A stretch of DNA of 64,000 nt from Martinezella rhizogenes (GCF_000799715.1 NZ_JUHG01000018.1:186001-250000), one strand, 5' to 3'; shown: positions 52,860 through 62,177, counted from the first letter of the stretch. The notes: generated from the sequence alone by a model not told the origin. A program made the numbers and translations.

Positions 52860-52907
52860 GGGCAAAACGACGCGACACGACGGCGATCCGGTGGGATCGC
52901 CGTGAAT

Positions 52908-55091
52908 TCACTGTGGAACGTGCAGTTTCGTCGGTATCAGGATCTTGGGGTCCGACTTGTCCCGGCTATAGGCCGGATTGAGGGCGCGGTCCGCGAAGGT
53001 CAGCGTCCCGTGCAGCCTGCGCAAATTATCCTTCTCCCGTTCGAAGCGCTTCTTCCGTTCTCCCGATTTGTCCGATCCCCGTGACAGTGATTCATGGTGA
53101 TAAAGGCAGGCGAACGGCGTCCATATGATGCGGAACCCGGCCTTGTGGGCGCGCAGGCAATAGTCGACATCATTATAGGCGACCGCGAAATTCTCTTCGT
53201 CGAATGTGCCGATGGCGCGGGCGCAGTCGCCGGAAATCAGCATGACCGCCCCTGTCACGCAGGTCATGGAGTTGCGGACATGCAGCCTGTTCATCGGGCC
53301 GCCGAACTCCCTGGGCTTGCTCATGTACCAATGACCCGCCAGCCCGCCGAAGCCGATGACCACGCCGGCATGCTGGAGCTTGTTGTTTCCAAAGAGAAGC
53401 TTGGCGCCGACAATGCCGGTCCCCTCATAGGCGAGGCAAGTCACCATCTCTTGCAGCCAGCCCGGCTCGATGATTTCGACGTCGTTGTTGAGGATCAGAT
53501 GGTGTTCACCCGTGGCGGCGCCGAGGCCGCGATTGACCGAGCGTGAGAAGTTGAACGGTTCCGGCGAGATCGATGCGGAGAATTGCGGGTAGGTCCGGCG
53601 GTAATGGTCGTAAAGATCGAGGACAGCCTGGTCCGAGGAGCCGTTATCGACGACCAGCACTTCGAAATTCGCATAGTCCGTTCGCTCGAAAATATCCTTC
53701 AGCACCCTAGAGATCAGGTCGAGGCTGTCCTTGCTGGGAATGATGATCGAAACCTTGGGCCATGAAGCCTCCGGCCGCTCGAACATGACGCGATGGAGGG
53801 TATCCGTCAGCGCTTTCTCCACGCGAATAGGCTGTTGCCGGAGCGCGAACCGTTCGAAAAGCGCCTTGCGGGCATTGGTGGTCGCGGCATCCATGAACTT
53901 GCGCGAATAGGTGCGTCCGTTGCGCCGCCACCAATAGGCCGGATAGGGCAAGTGCAGGACGGTATCGTCGGGCAGACCCTCCAGATAGCGCAGCAGCAGG
54001 TCATAATCCTGCGAGCCGTCATAGCCGGTGCGCAAATAGCCGATCTCCTGAAGCCGGCTGCGGCGATAGATGGAGAAATGGTTGATGTAGTTGACGCCCG
54101 TCAGGAGAACGGGATCATAGGCCGGCTTCAACATCAGGCCAGTAGGCCTTAGCGTGTCGTCGACCACCAATTCGTCGGTATAGAGGAAGTTCGCACCCGG
54201 ATTCTGCTCGAGCGTGTGCCGCACGACCTTGAACGCGTGCGGTGCGATCACATCGTCGTGGTCCAGAAAGGCAACCCATAGGCCCCGAGCCTGAGATAGC
54301 CCGGCATTGGTGGCGGCCGCTATGCCGCCGTTCCGGTCATTCAGAACGAACCGGATATTGTCTTTCGGCTTCTGCGTCTCATACCATCGTTGCGTCTCTG
54401 CCGCGTTCGATCCGTCATCGCTGAGAATAAGTTCCGCCCCCTCTTCGTTTTGCTCTTCAAAGGATCTGACGAGATCGTCGAGATAACGGGGTGGGGCATT
54501 GTAGACGGGCACGACAACGCTGAGCCAGGTGCCGGGAGTGGCGGAAACGGATGGTGAGGGAAGATCGGAGCCCAGCCGATAGCTCGCCTCCGCATATTGT
54601 ATCGTCCTGCTCGGCGACCGTTTTCCGAAGGCAAGTTTTGGTACTTTCGTCCAGTATTGCGGCAGTTTGCCGAGATCCACGCGCTCGGCTGGCCCATGTG
54701 CGCCAAGCAAAGCGGCGATGTGCTTCTCGGCCGATTTTGCCGAGGAAAACGCCTTCACGTCGAAGCTGAGCGTGGTGGGAAAGGTCGCCGGGTCGGCGCG
54801 CAGGGCGCAGATGGTGCCGATAGCCCCGACATCCGCCGTGACGATGAACCGACGCCCGGACGTCAGCGTGACCGTATCCTTCTCGCGGAACCCACGACCG
54901 CGATTGATATAGAATTTCGGGTCTATGGCCTCGTCGGCGCCGGCGATATGAATGACGACAAGCCTTTTTCTGACAGGCGAAAATCTGACTTCGAAAGCGG
55001 GGTCGTCACCAAGCGACTTCCATAGGTTGGAATTTGCTTCCGGCGAAATCTCGCGTTCAAGGTCGTCGTTCGGTAAAATCTTGAGTGTCAT
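52908..55091 (-). CDS. Tandem GT2 glycosyltransferase of the capsule locus
   Basis: A 727-residue protein with an N-terminal non-catalytic part (about 1-190), then two GT-A domains. Domain one starts TWLSVVVPVYNAPPRYLDDLV, with LILSDDGSN and the D-x-D-like FLDHDDVIAP. Domain two starts WPKVSIIIPSKDSLDLISRVL, with LVVDNGSSD and LILNNDVEII. Such double GT2 proteins make alternating polysaccharide linkages in rhamnan or capsule synthesis. It is the last gene of the leftward capsule run, 52 bases after the preceding gene. Sugars cannot be read from sequence. Confidence 0.87.
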   Translation of the reverse strand: MTLKILPNDDLEREISPEANSNLWKSLGDDPAFEVRFSPVRKRLVVIHIAGADEAIDPKFYINRGRGFREKDTVTLTSGRRFIVTADVGAIGTICALRADPATFPTTLSFDVKAFSSAKSAEKHIAALLGAHGPAERVDLGKLPQYWTKVPKLAFGKRSPSRTIQYAEASYRLGSDLPSPSVSATPGTWLSVVVPVYNAPPRYLDDLVRSFEEQNEEGAELILSDDGSNAAETQRWYETQKPKDNIRFVLNDRNGGIAAATNAGLSQARGLWVAFLDHDDVIAPHAFKVVRHTLEQNPGANFLYTDELVVDDTLRPTGLMLKPAYDPVLLTGVNYINHFSIYRRSRLQEIGYLRTGYDGSQDYDLLLRYLEGLPDDTVLHLPYPAYWWRRNGRTYSRKFMDAATTNARKALFERFALRQQPIRVEKALTDTLHRVMFERPEASWPKVSIIIPSKDSLDLISRVLKDIFERTDYANFEVLVVDNGSSDQAVLDLYDHYRRTYPQFSASISPEPFNFSRSVNRGLGAATGEHHLILNNDVEIIEPGWLQEMVTCLAYEGTGIVGAKLLFGNNKLQHAGVVIGFGGLAGHWYMSKPREFGGPMNRLHVRNSMTCVTGAVMLISGDCARAIGTFDEENFAVAYNDVDYCLRAHKAGFRIIWTPFACLYHHESLSRGSDKSGERKKRFEREKDNLRRLHGTLTFADRALNPAYSRDKSDPKILIPTKLHVPQ

Positions 55092-55143
55092 TGATACCTG
55101 GATATCCTAACGGCCGGCGGCGCAGAGCGTCTCCATGGCCAAT

Positions 55144-56274
55144 TCATGCCATATCGCCAAGCGCATTGAAACGGATCCCCGGAAACGCCGTCGTCGTGCT
55201 CTGCCGCATTTTTTCTATGGATTTCATTGTGGCATTGCGCGCAATCAATCGCCGATCCCTATCGCCCACGAGCTGGTCGATCGCCATCAGCCATTCTTCC
55301 GCTGTGTTGCCGATGTGAAGCTCCCCGGCGACGGCGCAGCGCGCGAATGTCGGGCAGCGGGAAAATATCGCGGCGGCGCCCAGGCGGCTGATGTCGATCC
55401 GCTTGGTGTCCGATCGGCTATCATTGGTCTTGCCGATCAGGAGCGGCGCGAGCGCGATATCAGCGCCATGATCCGTGGTCTTCGCGAGATAGGACGCCCA
55501 GGGCAATGGTAGGCCTATGGTCGTTCGCGCCGGGTCGATGTCCTGGCGGCTCCACTGGCGCGCAAGATTGCCCTCGGCAAAAACCTCGAAATGCAAATTC
55601 CTGTGCTTGTCCATCGCTGTCTTGACGATCGGCATCAGGAACTCGTGTTCACGGCGATGAACGCCCGTCCCATGATAAACCATTTTCAGCGACGCGGAGG
55701 TTTCGTCGGAAATTTCCGACGGTCTCCGGCCTGGAGCCGCCGGCATGGGCGCGAGGATCTCGATCTTTTGGTGTGTATTCGTCAACGTGTCCGCTAGGGT
55801 CTCCGTCGATGTCCACAGATGCGTGAGTAACCGATTGACCCGAGGAAGCGGTCGGACGGCGAGATTGAGGAGGGTGATTTTGTAGGGCCAGGTCGCCTCG
55901 TCACCGGCAACGACGGCGGGGATATCGTCATCGACGAAATAGGCCACCCCCGCCAGGCTGCCTCGCTTGTCTTCCAGCCAGCGCAATTGCGGCTCCTTGA
56001 TATAGCGGCAGATGATGACAAAAAGCCCTTCGCTGTCGACGTCCTCCAATCCCTCGTCGAGGCCCTTCATGATGACGGGGATATCGGCAAGAGCCTTGGT
56101 TCGCTCGTCCAGATAATAGCTGACACTGGGATTGGGGTATCGCGACAACACGAGAAGCCGCTTTGCAGGGGAAGGCGCTCCAGCAATGGGCGCGGCGGAA
56201 AGCCGAGGCCTTGGAAGCAATCCGTAGATGATGTTGCGCAGGATTTGCATGGAGGGTCGACCGGGGGAAATCAC
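55144..56274 (-). CDS. Possible glycosyltransferase of the capsule locus
   Basis: A 376-residue cytoplasmic protein with GT-B-like features: LLVLSRYPNPSVSYYLDERTKAL near the N-terminus, LTHLWTSTETLADTL, LKMVYHGTGVHRREHEFLMPIVKTAM (a donor-domain-like start) and FEVFAEGN. The usual EX7E donor motif is not seen. The GTG at 56274 overlaps the stop of the KpsE-like gene by 4 bases; an ATG at 56250 is also possible. I call it a glycosyltransferase-like protein by context and pattern, not by a clear family signature. Confidence 0.55.
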   Translation of the reverse strand: MISPGRPSMQILRNIIYGLLPRPRLSAAPIAGAPSPAKRLLVLSRYPNPSVSYYLDERTKALADIPVIMKGLDEGLEDVDSEGLFVIICRYIKEPQLRWLEDKRGSLAGVAYFVDDDIPAVVAGDEATWPYKITLLNLAVRPLPRVNRLLTHLWTSTETLADTLTNTHQKIEILAPMPAAPGRRPSEISDETSASLKMVYHGTGVHRREHEFLMPIVKTAMDKHRNLHFEVFAEGNLARQWSRQDIDPARTTIGLPLPWASYLAKTTDHGADIALAPLLIGKTNDSRSDTKRIDISRLGAAAIFSRCPTFARCAVAGELHIGNTAEEWLMAIDQLVGDRDRRLIARNATMKSIEKMRQSTTTAFPGIRFNALGDMA

Positions 56275-57536
56275 GCGAGACGATTTCGCAGGGCCGTCAG
56301 CAGGCCGACAACAGCGCCCCAGATGAGGATGGTGGCTGCTAGAACGCCGCCGATCCAGAGCCCGCGCTTGGGGTATTTCGCTTCGTCGGGCAGATTTGGG
56401 GCAAGGAACGTGTCGAGATAAAGCAGTTGCTGCTTGCTGACGAACTGTACTTGCTCCAGCGTTTTCATGCTCGCCGCAAACTGCTGTTCGGCCAGGGTCT
56501 GCTCCAGCTCTCGCTGAGACATGTCGACCGATACGTCCGCCAGGTTCTGTTCGGATTTGCCTTGTCCGGCCACCTGCCTGTTCAGATCGTCCAATTGCTT
56601 TTGTTTGCTTTCGATCTCGCGCTTCAGCACCCGCATCTGCGGCGCGGTGGGCGATACATTGCCGAGCAGCGCATCGTATCTCTGCTGGAGGTTGATTCTG
56701 TCTGTCTGCACGGTTGTGATCAGGTTCGTAAAGATCGCCGATGATCCCGCGACGCTGAGGACGCCGGTTTGATTGCGGGCGAGTTGAAGCTGCTCCCGCG
56801 TTTTCTGCAATTGGTTTTTCGCATTGTCGAGATTGGTCTGAGCGGTGGTGATGACATCGCGCCAGATGCGGTTGTTGACATCGTTGACCACGACTTCGGA
56901 GGCGGCGACCACTTCTTGCAATACCTTCTGCGAGTCAGCAGCCGAAAAGGCTCGGACCTTGACTGTCACGATACCGCTGTTCGCGTCGGTCTTGATGGAG
57001 ACCATGTCCTCCCAGTAGTCGAGCAGCTTCTCCGTCGAGGCATCCTGCCTGAGCCTCGCCAGTGGATCGATATCCGGGTTTCCATAGAGCTTCTGGAAAT
57101 TGACCTTGGACTGGAGGGCGGCCACCATGTCCTTGCTGGCAATGAAATTCGTGACGATCTGTGTATCCTGGGCGATCTGCGCCGATGGCAGGCCCGTGAC
57201 CTTGGTGAGCTGATCCTTGCCAAGTGCCGGCGTCGAGGAGCGGACGGTGAAGCGTGTTTCTGACTGGTATTGATCCACGGCAATACGCGTGAAGTAGAAG
57301 ACCGAAACAATATTCGGAATGACAACAATCAGAATCGCGGAAGCCAGTATCAGCCGTCCGATAACTTGCTCCAGCGGGCGGGGGCGCAGGCCGACCGCTT
57401 TGAAAAGCTGGCTCCGCTTCGATGTCGAGAAACGCAGCTTGCGCGCGGTCACGGACAACTTCGCGGCTACATCGCGGCTGTGCTGGATCGCGCTCAACTG
57501 AACAGATTCAGACGTTTTTCCACTATCGTGAGCCAT
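56271..57536 (-). CDS. KpsE/CtrB-like capsule export inner-membrane protein (second copy)
   Basis: A 421-residue polysaccharide co-polymerase of the ABC-export type. One helix lies at about 60-82 (LILASAILIVVIPNIVSVFYF), then a periplasmic coiled-coil domain with SETRFTVRS, IVTNFIASKDMVAAL and LLDYWEDMVSIKTDANSGIVTVKVRAFSA, then FLAPNLPDEAKYPKRGLWIG and a C-terminal helix. LDYW...SGI and the P-x-LPDEA-x-YP motif define the family. It bridges the ABC transporter to the outer-membrane lipoprotein. It is a paralogue of the protein at 58233-59528, with kpsT between them. Confidence 0.88.
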   Translation of the reverse strand: MAHDSGKTSESVQLSAIQHSRDVAAKLSVTARKLRFSTSKRSQLFKAVGLRPRPLEQVIGRLILASAILIVVIPNIVSVFYFTRIAVDQYQSETRFTVRSSTPALGKDQLTKVTGLPSAQIAQDTQIVTNFIASKDMVAALQSKVNFQKLYGNPDIDPLARLRQDASTEKLLDYWEDMVSIKTDANSGIVTVKVRAFSAADSQKVLQEVVAASEVVVNDVNNRIWRDVITTAQTNLDNAKNQLQKTREQLQLARNQTGVLSVAGSSAIFTNLITTVQTDRINLQQRYDALLGNVSPTAPQMRVLKREIESKQKQLDDLNRQVAGQGKSEQNLADVSVDMSQRELEQTLAEQQFAASMKTLEQVQFVSKQQLLYLDTFLAPNLPDEAKYPKRGLWIGGVLAATILIWGAVVGLLTALRNRLA

Positions 57537-57565
57537 ATGGGACCTTGCTGCCACTCCGTCGCATC

Positions 57566-58219
57566 TTACCTGTTCAATCTGTAATAGGCTTCGATCGCCT
57601 GTTCGACCTTGTCGAAAACCATAAGTCTGCCGTCGACGAGTACCATACCCTTATCACAGTGCTTTTTGATCATGCCCATACTATGCGAGATCATGATGAT
57701 GTCGGAATATTTTCGGCGGCTCTCGAAAGCGGCGCGACAACGCTCCTGAAAGCGGGCATCGCCGACGGAGAGGACCTCGTCGACCAGGTAGCACTCGAAT
57801 TCGATGGCCATGGAAAGCCCGAAGGCCAATCGCGCGCTCATGCCGGAGGAATAGGTGCGCACCGGCGCATTGATATAGTCGCCCAGCTCCGCGAATTCCT
57901 CGACAAAACGGGAGACTCGTCCGACGTCCTCTCCATAGGCCCGGGCGACAAAATGGAGATTTGCCCTGCCCGTCATGAAGGGGTTGAAGCCGCTGGCGAA
58001 GCCCAGCGGCCATGATACCCGAACGTCCTTGGTTATCCTGCCGGAATTTGCCAGCATCGTGCCGGCGATCATCCGCATGGTTGTCGACTTTCCCGCGCCG
58101 TTCACGCCGAGCAGGCCATAGGAATAGCCCGACATGAATTCGCAGCTCACGCGATCCAGGATTACTTTCTTGCCATTTTGTGTCTTGAAATGTTTCGACA
58201 CGTTTTTGAAGCGGATCAT
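57566..58219 (-). CDS. KpsT-like capsule ABC transporter ATP-binding protein
   Basis: A 217-residue ATPase with Walker A LLGVNGAGKST (Lys44), the KpsT/RfbE-type signature YSSGMSARLAFGLSMAI and Walker B YLVDEVLSVGDARFQERC, ending in a short C-terminus without a carbohydrate-binding domain. That shape fits a group 2 capsule exporter, which ships a lipid-linked chain. It should work with a KpsM permease, but none is present in this window. Confidence 0.93.
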   Translation of the reverse strand: MIRFKNVSKHFKTQNGKKVILDRVSCEFMSGYSYGLLGVNGAGKSTTMRMIAGTMLANSGRITKDVRVSWPLGFASGFNPFMTGRANLHFVARAYGEDVGRVSRFVEEFAELGDYINAPVRTYSSGMSARLAFGLSMAIEFECYLVDEVLSVGDARFQERCRAAFESRRKYSDIIMISHSMGMIKKHCDKGMVLVDGRLMVFDKVEQAIEAYYRLNR

Positions 58220-58232
58220 CGGTCGTCTCTCA

Positions 58233-59528
58233 CTATATCCGGTGATCCTCCACGGATGCCCAAATCAGCGAAAGGGTCATCCAGATAACGGCCAGAGCAA
58301 GCAATATCATCAATGGGGTCGTGAACCGATGCGGAAAGATGGCTTCATCCGGAAGCGTTGGACTGACGAAGACGGCGAGATAAAGCGTCTTTCGAAGCGC
58401 TTCGGCAAGCACCGTGTCGTAATTCCTTTGAGAAGCCTCATAGAGCTTCTCCGCGATCATCCGGTTTGTGTCCAGCTGCGAGTATTCCAGCAATGCCTTG
58501 GCAAGGCTCGCATTTTCCGGACCCGTCAGCTCCAGCTTCATCTTGTCGATCTGATCCTGGAGGCTTTGCTGGGCAAGGGTCAATTGTTGATAGGCCGGCG
58601 AACTATCCGCATTTGACTGCCGCATCACGAACAGTCGCGTTTCGAATGCGAGCTTCTGCGCAAGCAGTCCCGTCAGAAGCGTGCTGCTGTTGGTGGCCTG
58701 AGTCTCCGGACTGAGAAGTCCGGATTGATGCTGGAACTGGTTGAGCGCGGTCAAGGTGTTGCTATAGGCTTTTCCGCTTTTCTCGACGTCGCCGCGCATG
58801 CTCTGCACGATGTCGTCGCGCGCGCGCTGCGAAAGCTGGTTGATCAGCAATTCGCTCTCCTGGATGATAGCCTCGGAAAGCTTGACGGAGTCATCCGGCG
58901 TGAATGCGCGCACCTTCAGGGTGATGATGCCCGAGGAGACATCGATATAAGCGCTGACGTGATCCGCCCAATAATCGAGAAATTCCTCGTCGGATTGCGC
59001 GGAGCGAAATCGCGATAGAAAATCCGCATCCGGCCGCACAAACATCGATCGGTAGTCGAGTTTCTCGCCAATCCGCTTGAGGATTTCCGTCGAGTGGATA
59101 AAGCTCGTGACGACGTAAGCGTCTTGCGAAGCGGAGCGCATGTTGAGAAGGCCCGTGGGCCCGGAACTGTTGTCGGATGATGTACCATCGCCCTTGTCGC
59201 CCGAACCGGTGCTGGAAAGCGAGCGAACGGCAAAGCGAGCTTCGGCGACATACTGATCCGAAGCAATGAAGATGTAATAGACCGAGCACACCAGAAACGG
59301 CAGAATAACGAACAGCAGGAAGGTGATGAGCCTGATCGGCGGCTTCCCGCCGGTTTGAAGCTCCGGGTCCTGGACACCAGGCGCCGGTATATATTCGATC
59401 TCCTGCAGATCATTGCGTTCGCGACGCTCGGGGACCCACCGTCGAAACAGTGACGGCAGGATCTGACGCGCGGGCTTTACCTGCGGATATTGCTGATCGA
59501 TGGTCTCTTCAATGACTGTTTTGGGCAT
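58233..59528 (-). CDS. KpsE/CtrB-like capsule export inner-membrane protein (first copy)
   Basis: A 431-residue co-polymerase. TM1 is at about 70-92 (IRLITFLLFVILPFLVCSVYYIF), followed by YVAEARFAVRS, VVTSFIHSTEILKRIGEKLDYRSMF and LDYWADHVSAYIDVSSGIITLKVRAFTPDDS, then coiled coil and FVSPTLPDEAIFPHRFTTP with a final helix. The motifs are the same as in the neighbouring paralogue. The gene is 13 bases upstream of kpsT and overlaps the end of the unknown gene by about 20 bases, so it is translationally coupled. The ATG at 59528 is chosen over a GTG at 59540. Confidence 0.9.
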   Translation of the reverse strand: MPKTVIEETIDQQYPQVKPARQILPSLFRRWVPERRERNDLQEIEYIPAPGVQDPELQTGGKPPIRLITFLLFVILPFLVCSVYYIFIASDQYVAEARFAVRSLSSTGSGDKGDGTSSDNSSGPTGLLNMRSASQDAYVVTSFIHSTEILKRIGEKLDYRSMFVRPDADFLSRFRSAQSDEEFLDYWADHVSAYIDVSSGIITLKVRAFTPDDSVKLSEAIIQESELLINQLSQRARDDIVQSMRGDVEKSGKAYSNTLTALNQFQHQSGLLSPETQATNSSTLLTGLLAQKLAFETRLFVMRQSNADSSPAYQQLTLAQQSLQDQIDKMKLELTGPENASLAKALLEYSQLDTNRMIAEKLYEASQRNYDTVLAEALRKTLYLAVFVSPTLPDEAIFPHRFTTPLMILLALAVIWMTLSLIWASVEDHRI

Positions 59529-60594
59529 GTCGGCTTGCACTCATGTTCCGCAATTCCGGCGCGGTTGGTTTCATCGCCTCACGCACATAGTGATCAAAGA
59601 TCAAATCTTCTTCGAGCATTAGTTCGGCAATATGCAACGAACGCAATCTCCTAGCAACGTCTTCAAGGGCGGTGTGCCTGGAGAGCAGCGGAAGGTCGCC
59701 GATCGAAATGCCGAAGAGTTCACCGACCGCGTCTTGAAAATGGATGCTGTTGGTATCGTGTCCGACGACGGTGAAGCGGGAAAGCAGGTCGATCGCCGCG
59801 GCGACATCGCCGCGCGTCGACAGTTGCTCCGGCGTGGTTGTGACGAGCTGGCGGGTAACGGGCGAGACCAGAACGTTCGTGACGTTCTGCGGCGCTTTCT
59901 TGAGCGCCGATTTAAGAGACGTCTCGCTTTCGAGATCGACCTCGGCGAAGTGTTCCGCCGCGGGCGCCAGGATGATCTTGTCACGGTCGCCAAAGAAGGA
60001 GATCTGCGTTTTCGCCATGCGTTTCAGGAGAAAGATACGCAGGGCCATTTCGTAATAAGGGTCGGTCAGCAAGACGATGGCCTTGAAACCCTTGTCAAGA
60101 AACTCCTCATAGTTGCGCAACAGCAGGCGTCCGCTGATGTAAATCGACTTGACGGCATTGAGATGAAAGGCTTGTAGCGCCGTTTCGTGGCCGAAGCGCT
60201 CCACCGACGACAGCTCGTACTGAAAATGACGGCCGCAGTGATAATCGAACTTGACCATCGGCAGGAGTTGCGTTTCCAGCCGCAAGATTTTCTGCGAGAC
60301 CAGTTGTGATACCTGCGGTCGACGGTAGACCAGCAATCCCGACTTGGCGTCGTGGATCATGAGGGTACTGCGTTCGGCGAGATCCGGAATGATCTTCGTG
60401 TCGAGTTTGAAGCCGACCCGGCCGTTCTCATGGCGACCCGAATCGACGACCGCCTGCTTGATCTGGTCACAGGGCAGAACCATCAGATTGCCGCTGGCAT
60501 CCGAAACCCTGATATGCGGCAGATCGGAAAAGCCGTCCGGGATGAGATAGCCCTCCAGAACCGTGCCCCGATCATATTCGAGATTAAATAGCAC
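59509..60594 (-). CDS. Unrecognised capsule-locus protein
   Basis: A 361-residue soluble protein with no signal peptide or membrane segment, starting with GTG at 60594 after a strong GGGAGG site. The first 90 residues (LEYDRGTVLEGYLIPDGFSDLPHIRVSD, then SGLLVYRRP) look like a beta-sandwich module. The middle has KSIYISGRLLLRNYEEFLDKGFKAIVLLTDPYYEMALRIFLLKRM and ISFFGDRDKIILAPAAEHF, resembling a nucleotide-binding alpha/beta fold. The end is helical. I cannot assign a family. It heads the leftward run and overlaps the KpsE-like gene, so it probably acts in capsule synthesis or its control. Confidence 0.7.
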   Translation of the reverse strand: MLFNLEYDRGTVLEGYLIPDGFSDLPHIRVSDASGNLMVLPCDQIKQAVVDSGRHENGRVGFKLDTKIIPDLAERSTLMIHDAKSGLLVYRRPQVSQLVSQKILRLETQLLPMVKFDYHCGRHFQYELSSVERFGHETALQAFHLNAVKSIYISGRLLLRNYEEFLDKGFKAIVLLTDPYYEMALRIFLLKRMAKTQISFFGDRDKIILAPAAEHFAEVDLESETSLKSALKKAPQNVTNVLVSPVTRQLVTTTPEQLSTRGDVAAAIDLLSRFTVVGHDTNSIHFQDAVGELFGISIGDLPLLSRHTALEDVARRLRSLHIAELMLEEDLIFDHYVREAMKPTAPELRNMSASRHAQNSH

Positions 60595-60733
60595 CGATGC
60601 CTCCCGGCGTCCCGGCCCGTTCGGTGGGGGGGCCGCGTTGACCTTCAGGAACCATCAAGTTGTCGTCTGTGCCTTCAATCACGTCAAGATCATCCCAAAT
60701 CCTGGTGTTCAAACCTGCATGCTGGTGCCGTTG

Positions 60734-61594
60734 TCAGGAAGTAGCAGGCTCCTTGCGCGCCAGGAGAGAGAAGCACGGTCCGCCGGGATGATCGTAATTC
60801 TGATCCTTGATCACGATGTCGTTGTATCCAAGCTTTTCCAGCAGCCCCAATATGTCGTCCCGATGCATCCAGAAATGCCGATCCTTCATGCCGCCGCAGA
60901 AGGAGGCATTCGAGTTGGCGTGTTGATAGCTGCGCTCATAATAGCGCACGGGAACACCCTCGATCGTTTTCGTTTCGACTTTACCACTGAAGGGACGCCG
61001 CCGCGCATCGCCTTTGGGCATCGCCTCGTCGAGGAAAAAATGCGTCCAGATGAAAACTGCCTTGGTGCGGCTTGCCAGCCGTCTCAAGAATTCCCCTGGA
61101 TCAGCCATATGGTAGAGCACGCCGGAGGCGAGGGCGAAATCATAGACTTCCTCGTGCTCGGCAAGCCAGGCCTGAATGTCGCCCAGCAAGAACGAAGCGC
61201 TATTGATATTGAGGACCTGTCTTGTCAGCAGGCATCTCAGAAAACAGAGCCGGTTTGCTTCGATGGCATCGATCCGCGCCGGACGCTGGCGATCCAGCAT
61301 GTAGGTGTGCATTCCTTCCAGCGGTCCGACCTCAAGAATCTTCTTTCCCTCGATAGAACCGTAGGTTTTCAAAGCCCAGCTGATCCGGTCATCCGTATAG
61401 AGATGAAGGTTTCCAGCTTTCAGTTTGAGGGCGGCGGGAAAGGCGCAACTCCAGCCGGGAAGAGCATCGATCGCATTTTGATGATCAGGTTTGCTCTGTT
61501 CGTATTGATCGAATATCGCTCCGAGAGCGCTCTCCTGGGTCTTATTCTTGGATCGCTTTGGAAAGCCGAACATTGGCAAAACCTTCATTCTCAT
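60734..61594 (-). CDS. SAM-dependent methyltransferase of the capsule locus
   Basis: A 286-residue class I methyltransferase. Motif I is KILEVGPLEGMHTYML, the acidic motif II region is RIDAIEAN, and YDFALASGVLYHMADPGEFLRRL is the post-motif segment, as in the DUF1698/CmoB-like group. It may O-methylate a capsule sugar; this is inference from position. The ATG at 61594 (or 61588) is chosen because the longer frame to 61783 adds a residue stretch unlike the family. It is 139 bases upstream of the unknown gene on the same strand. Confidence 0.78.
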   Translation of the reverse strand: MRMKVLPMFGFPKRSKNKTQESALGAIFDQYEQSKPDHQNAIDALPGWSCAFPAALKLKAGNLHLYTDDRISWALKTYGSIEGKKILEVGPLEGMHTYMLDRQRPARIDAIEANRLCFLRCLLTRQVLNINSASFLLGDIQAWLAEHEEVYDFALASGVLYHMADPGEFLRRLASRTKAVFIWTHFFLDEAMPKGDARRRPFSGKVETKTIEGVPVRYYERSYQHANSNASFCGGMKDRHFWMHRDDILGLLEKLGYNDIVIKDQNYDHPGGPCFSLLARKEPATS

Positions 61595-62177
61595 CGGTAC
61601 TTTTTTCGTTCTGGTTTCGAGGAGCCCCCAGACCGCGTCGAACCGGTACCTCGTCGCAGTGTGTGTTGTACCCTGTAATCTCAGATGAATTCGTTCGCTT
61701 CCGCCGTGGCTAATCCTGCGAAGAACGATGCCGAAGTTTGACTGATCCCTGGTTGTCATGGTCGCCGTCCATGCGTCTGCCACGGTTTAGAGTTCGCGGC
61801 TGCGATAGGCAAGAGCGTGCTTATAAAAAGGGGAAGGGAGTAAGCCCGCTTCATTCAGGTCGACTATAGATGGACTTTGCTTAACGTTATTCCTTAACGA
61901 ATACTTTTATCATTCAATAAATATTAATTTAAATTTATACAAGTTTGCCGAGATAAATTGCGTTACCCATACTTTCAGCCTATGGCCATAAGGTCGCGCG
62001 ATCGTTTGTGGCAAAGTGTACTTATGTCATGGCATGCAATTTTTTGGCGGCGTGTGTCTTGAATGGGCTTGTTGAGGGACGTCCGTTATGCTTTTCAAGG
62101 CGCCAACGGATTTGTGAATAATGCGCTGCTCCGATCGAGTCGGCTGTGGCGGGGGTATTGATTTTGAGGTTATTCAA
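61595..62177. other. AT-rich divergent promoter region of the capsule locus
   Basis: The 583 bases separate the leftward methyltransferase gene from the rightward export lipoprotein gene. The segment at 61870-61960 is strongly AT-rich (ATATTAATTTAAATTTAT-like wording). It contains a direct repeat TTAACG (61881-61886 and 61894-61899) that could be a regulator site. Both capsule promoters should lie here. No gene is convincing. Confidence 0.5.

Noticed and set aside
52908..60594. A KpsM permease gene in the capsule run
   Set aside because: None of the frames between the genes encodes a six-helix ABC2 permease; I looked and found none.
61881..61899. CtrA site in the capsule divergent region
   Set aside because: TTAA-N7-TTAA is required; here the spacing is 9 bases. 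The repeat is reported only as an uncertain direct repeat.
62121..62177. Upstream ATG start for the export lipoprotein gene
   Set aside because: It adds 19 residues before the signal peptide and has no ribosome site. The TTG at 62178 has GAGG at good spacing and gives a proper lipobox.
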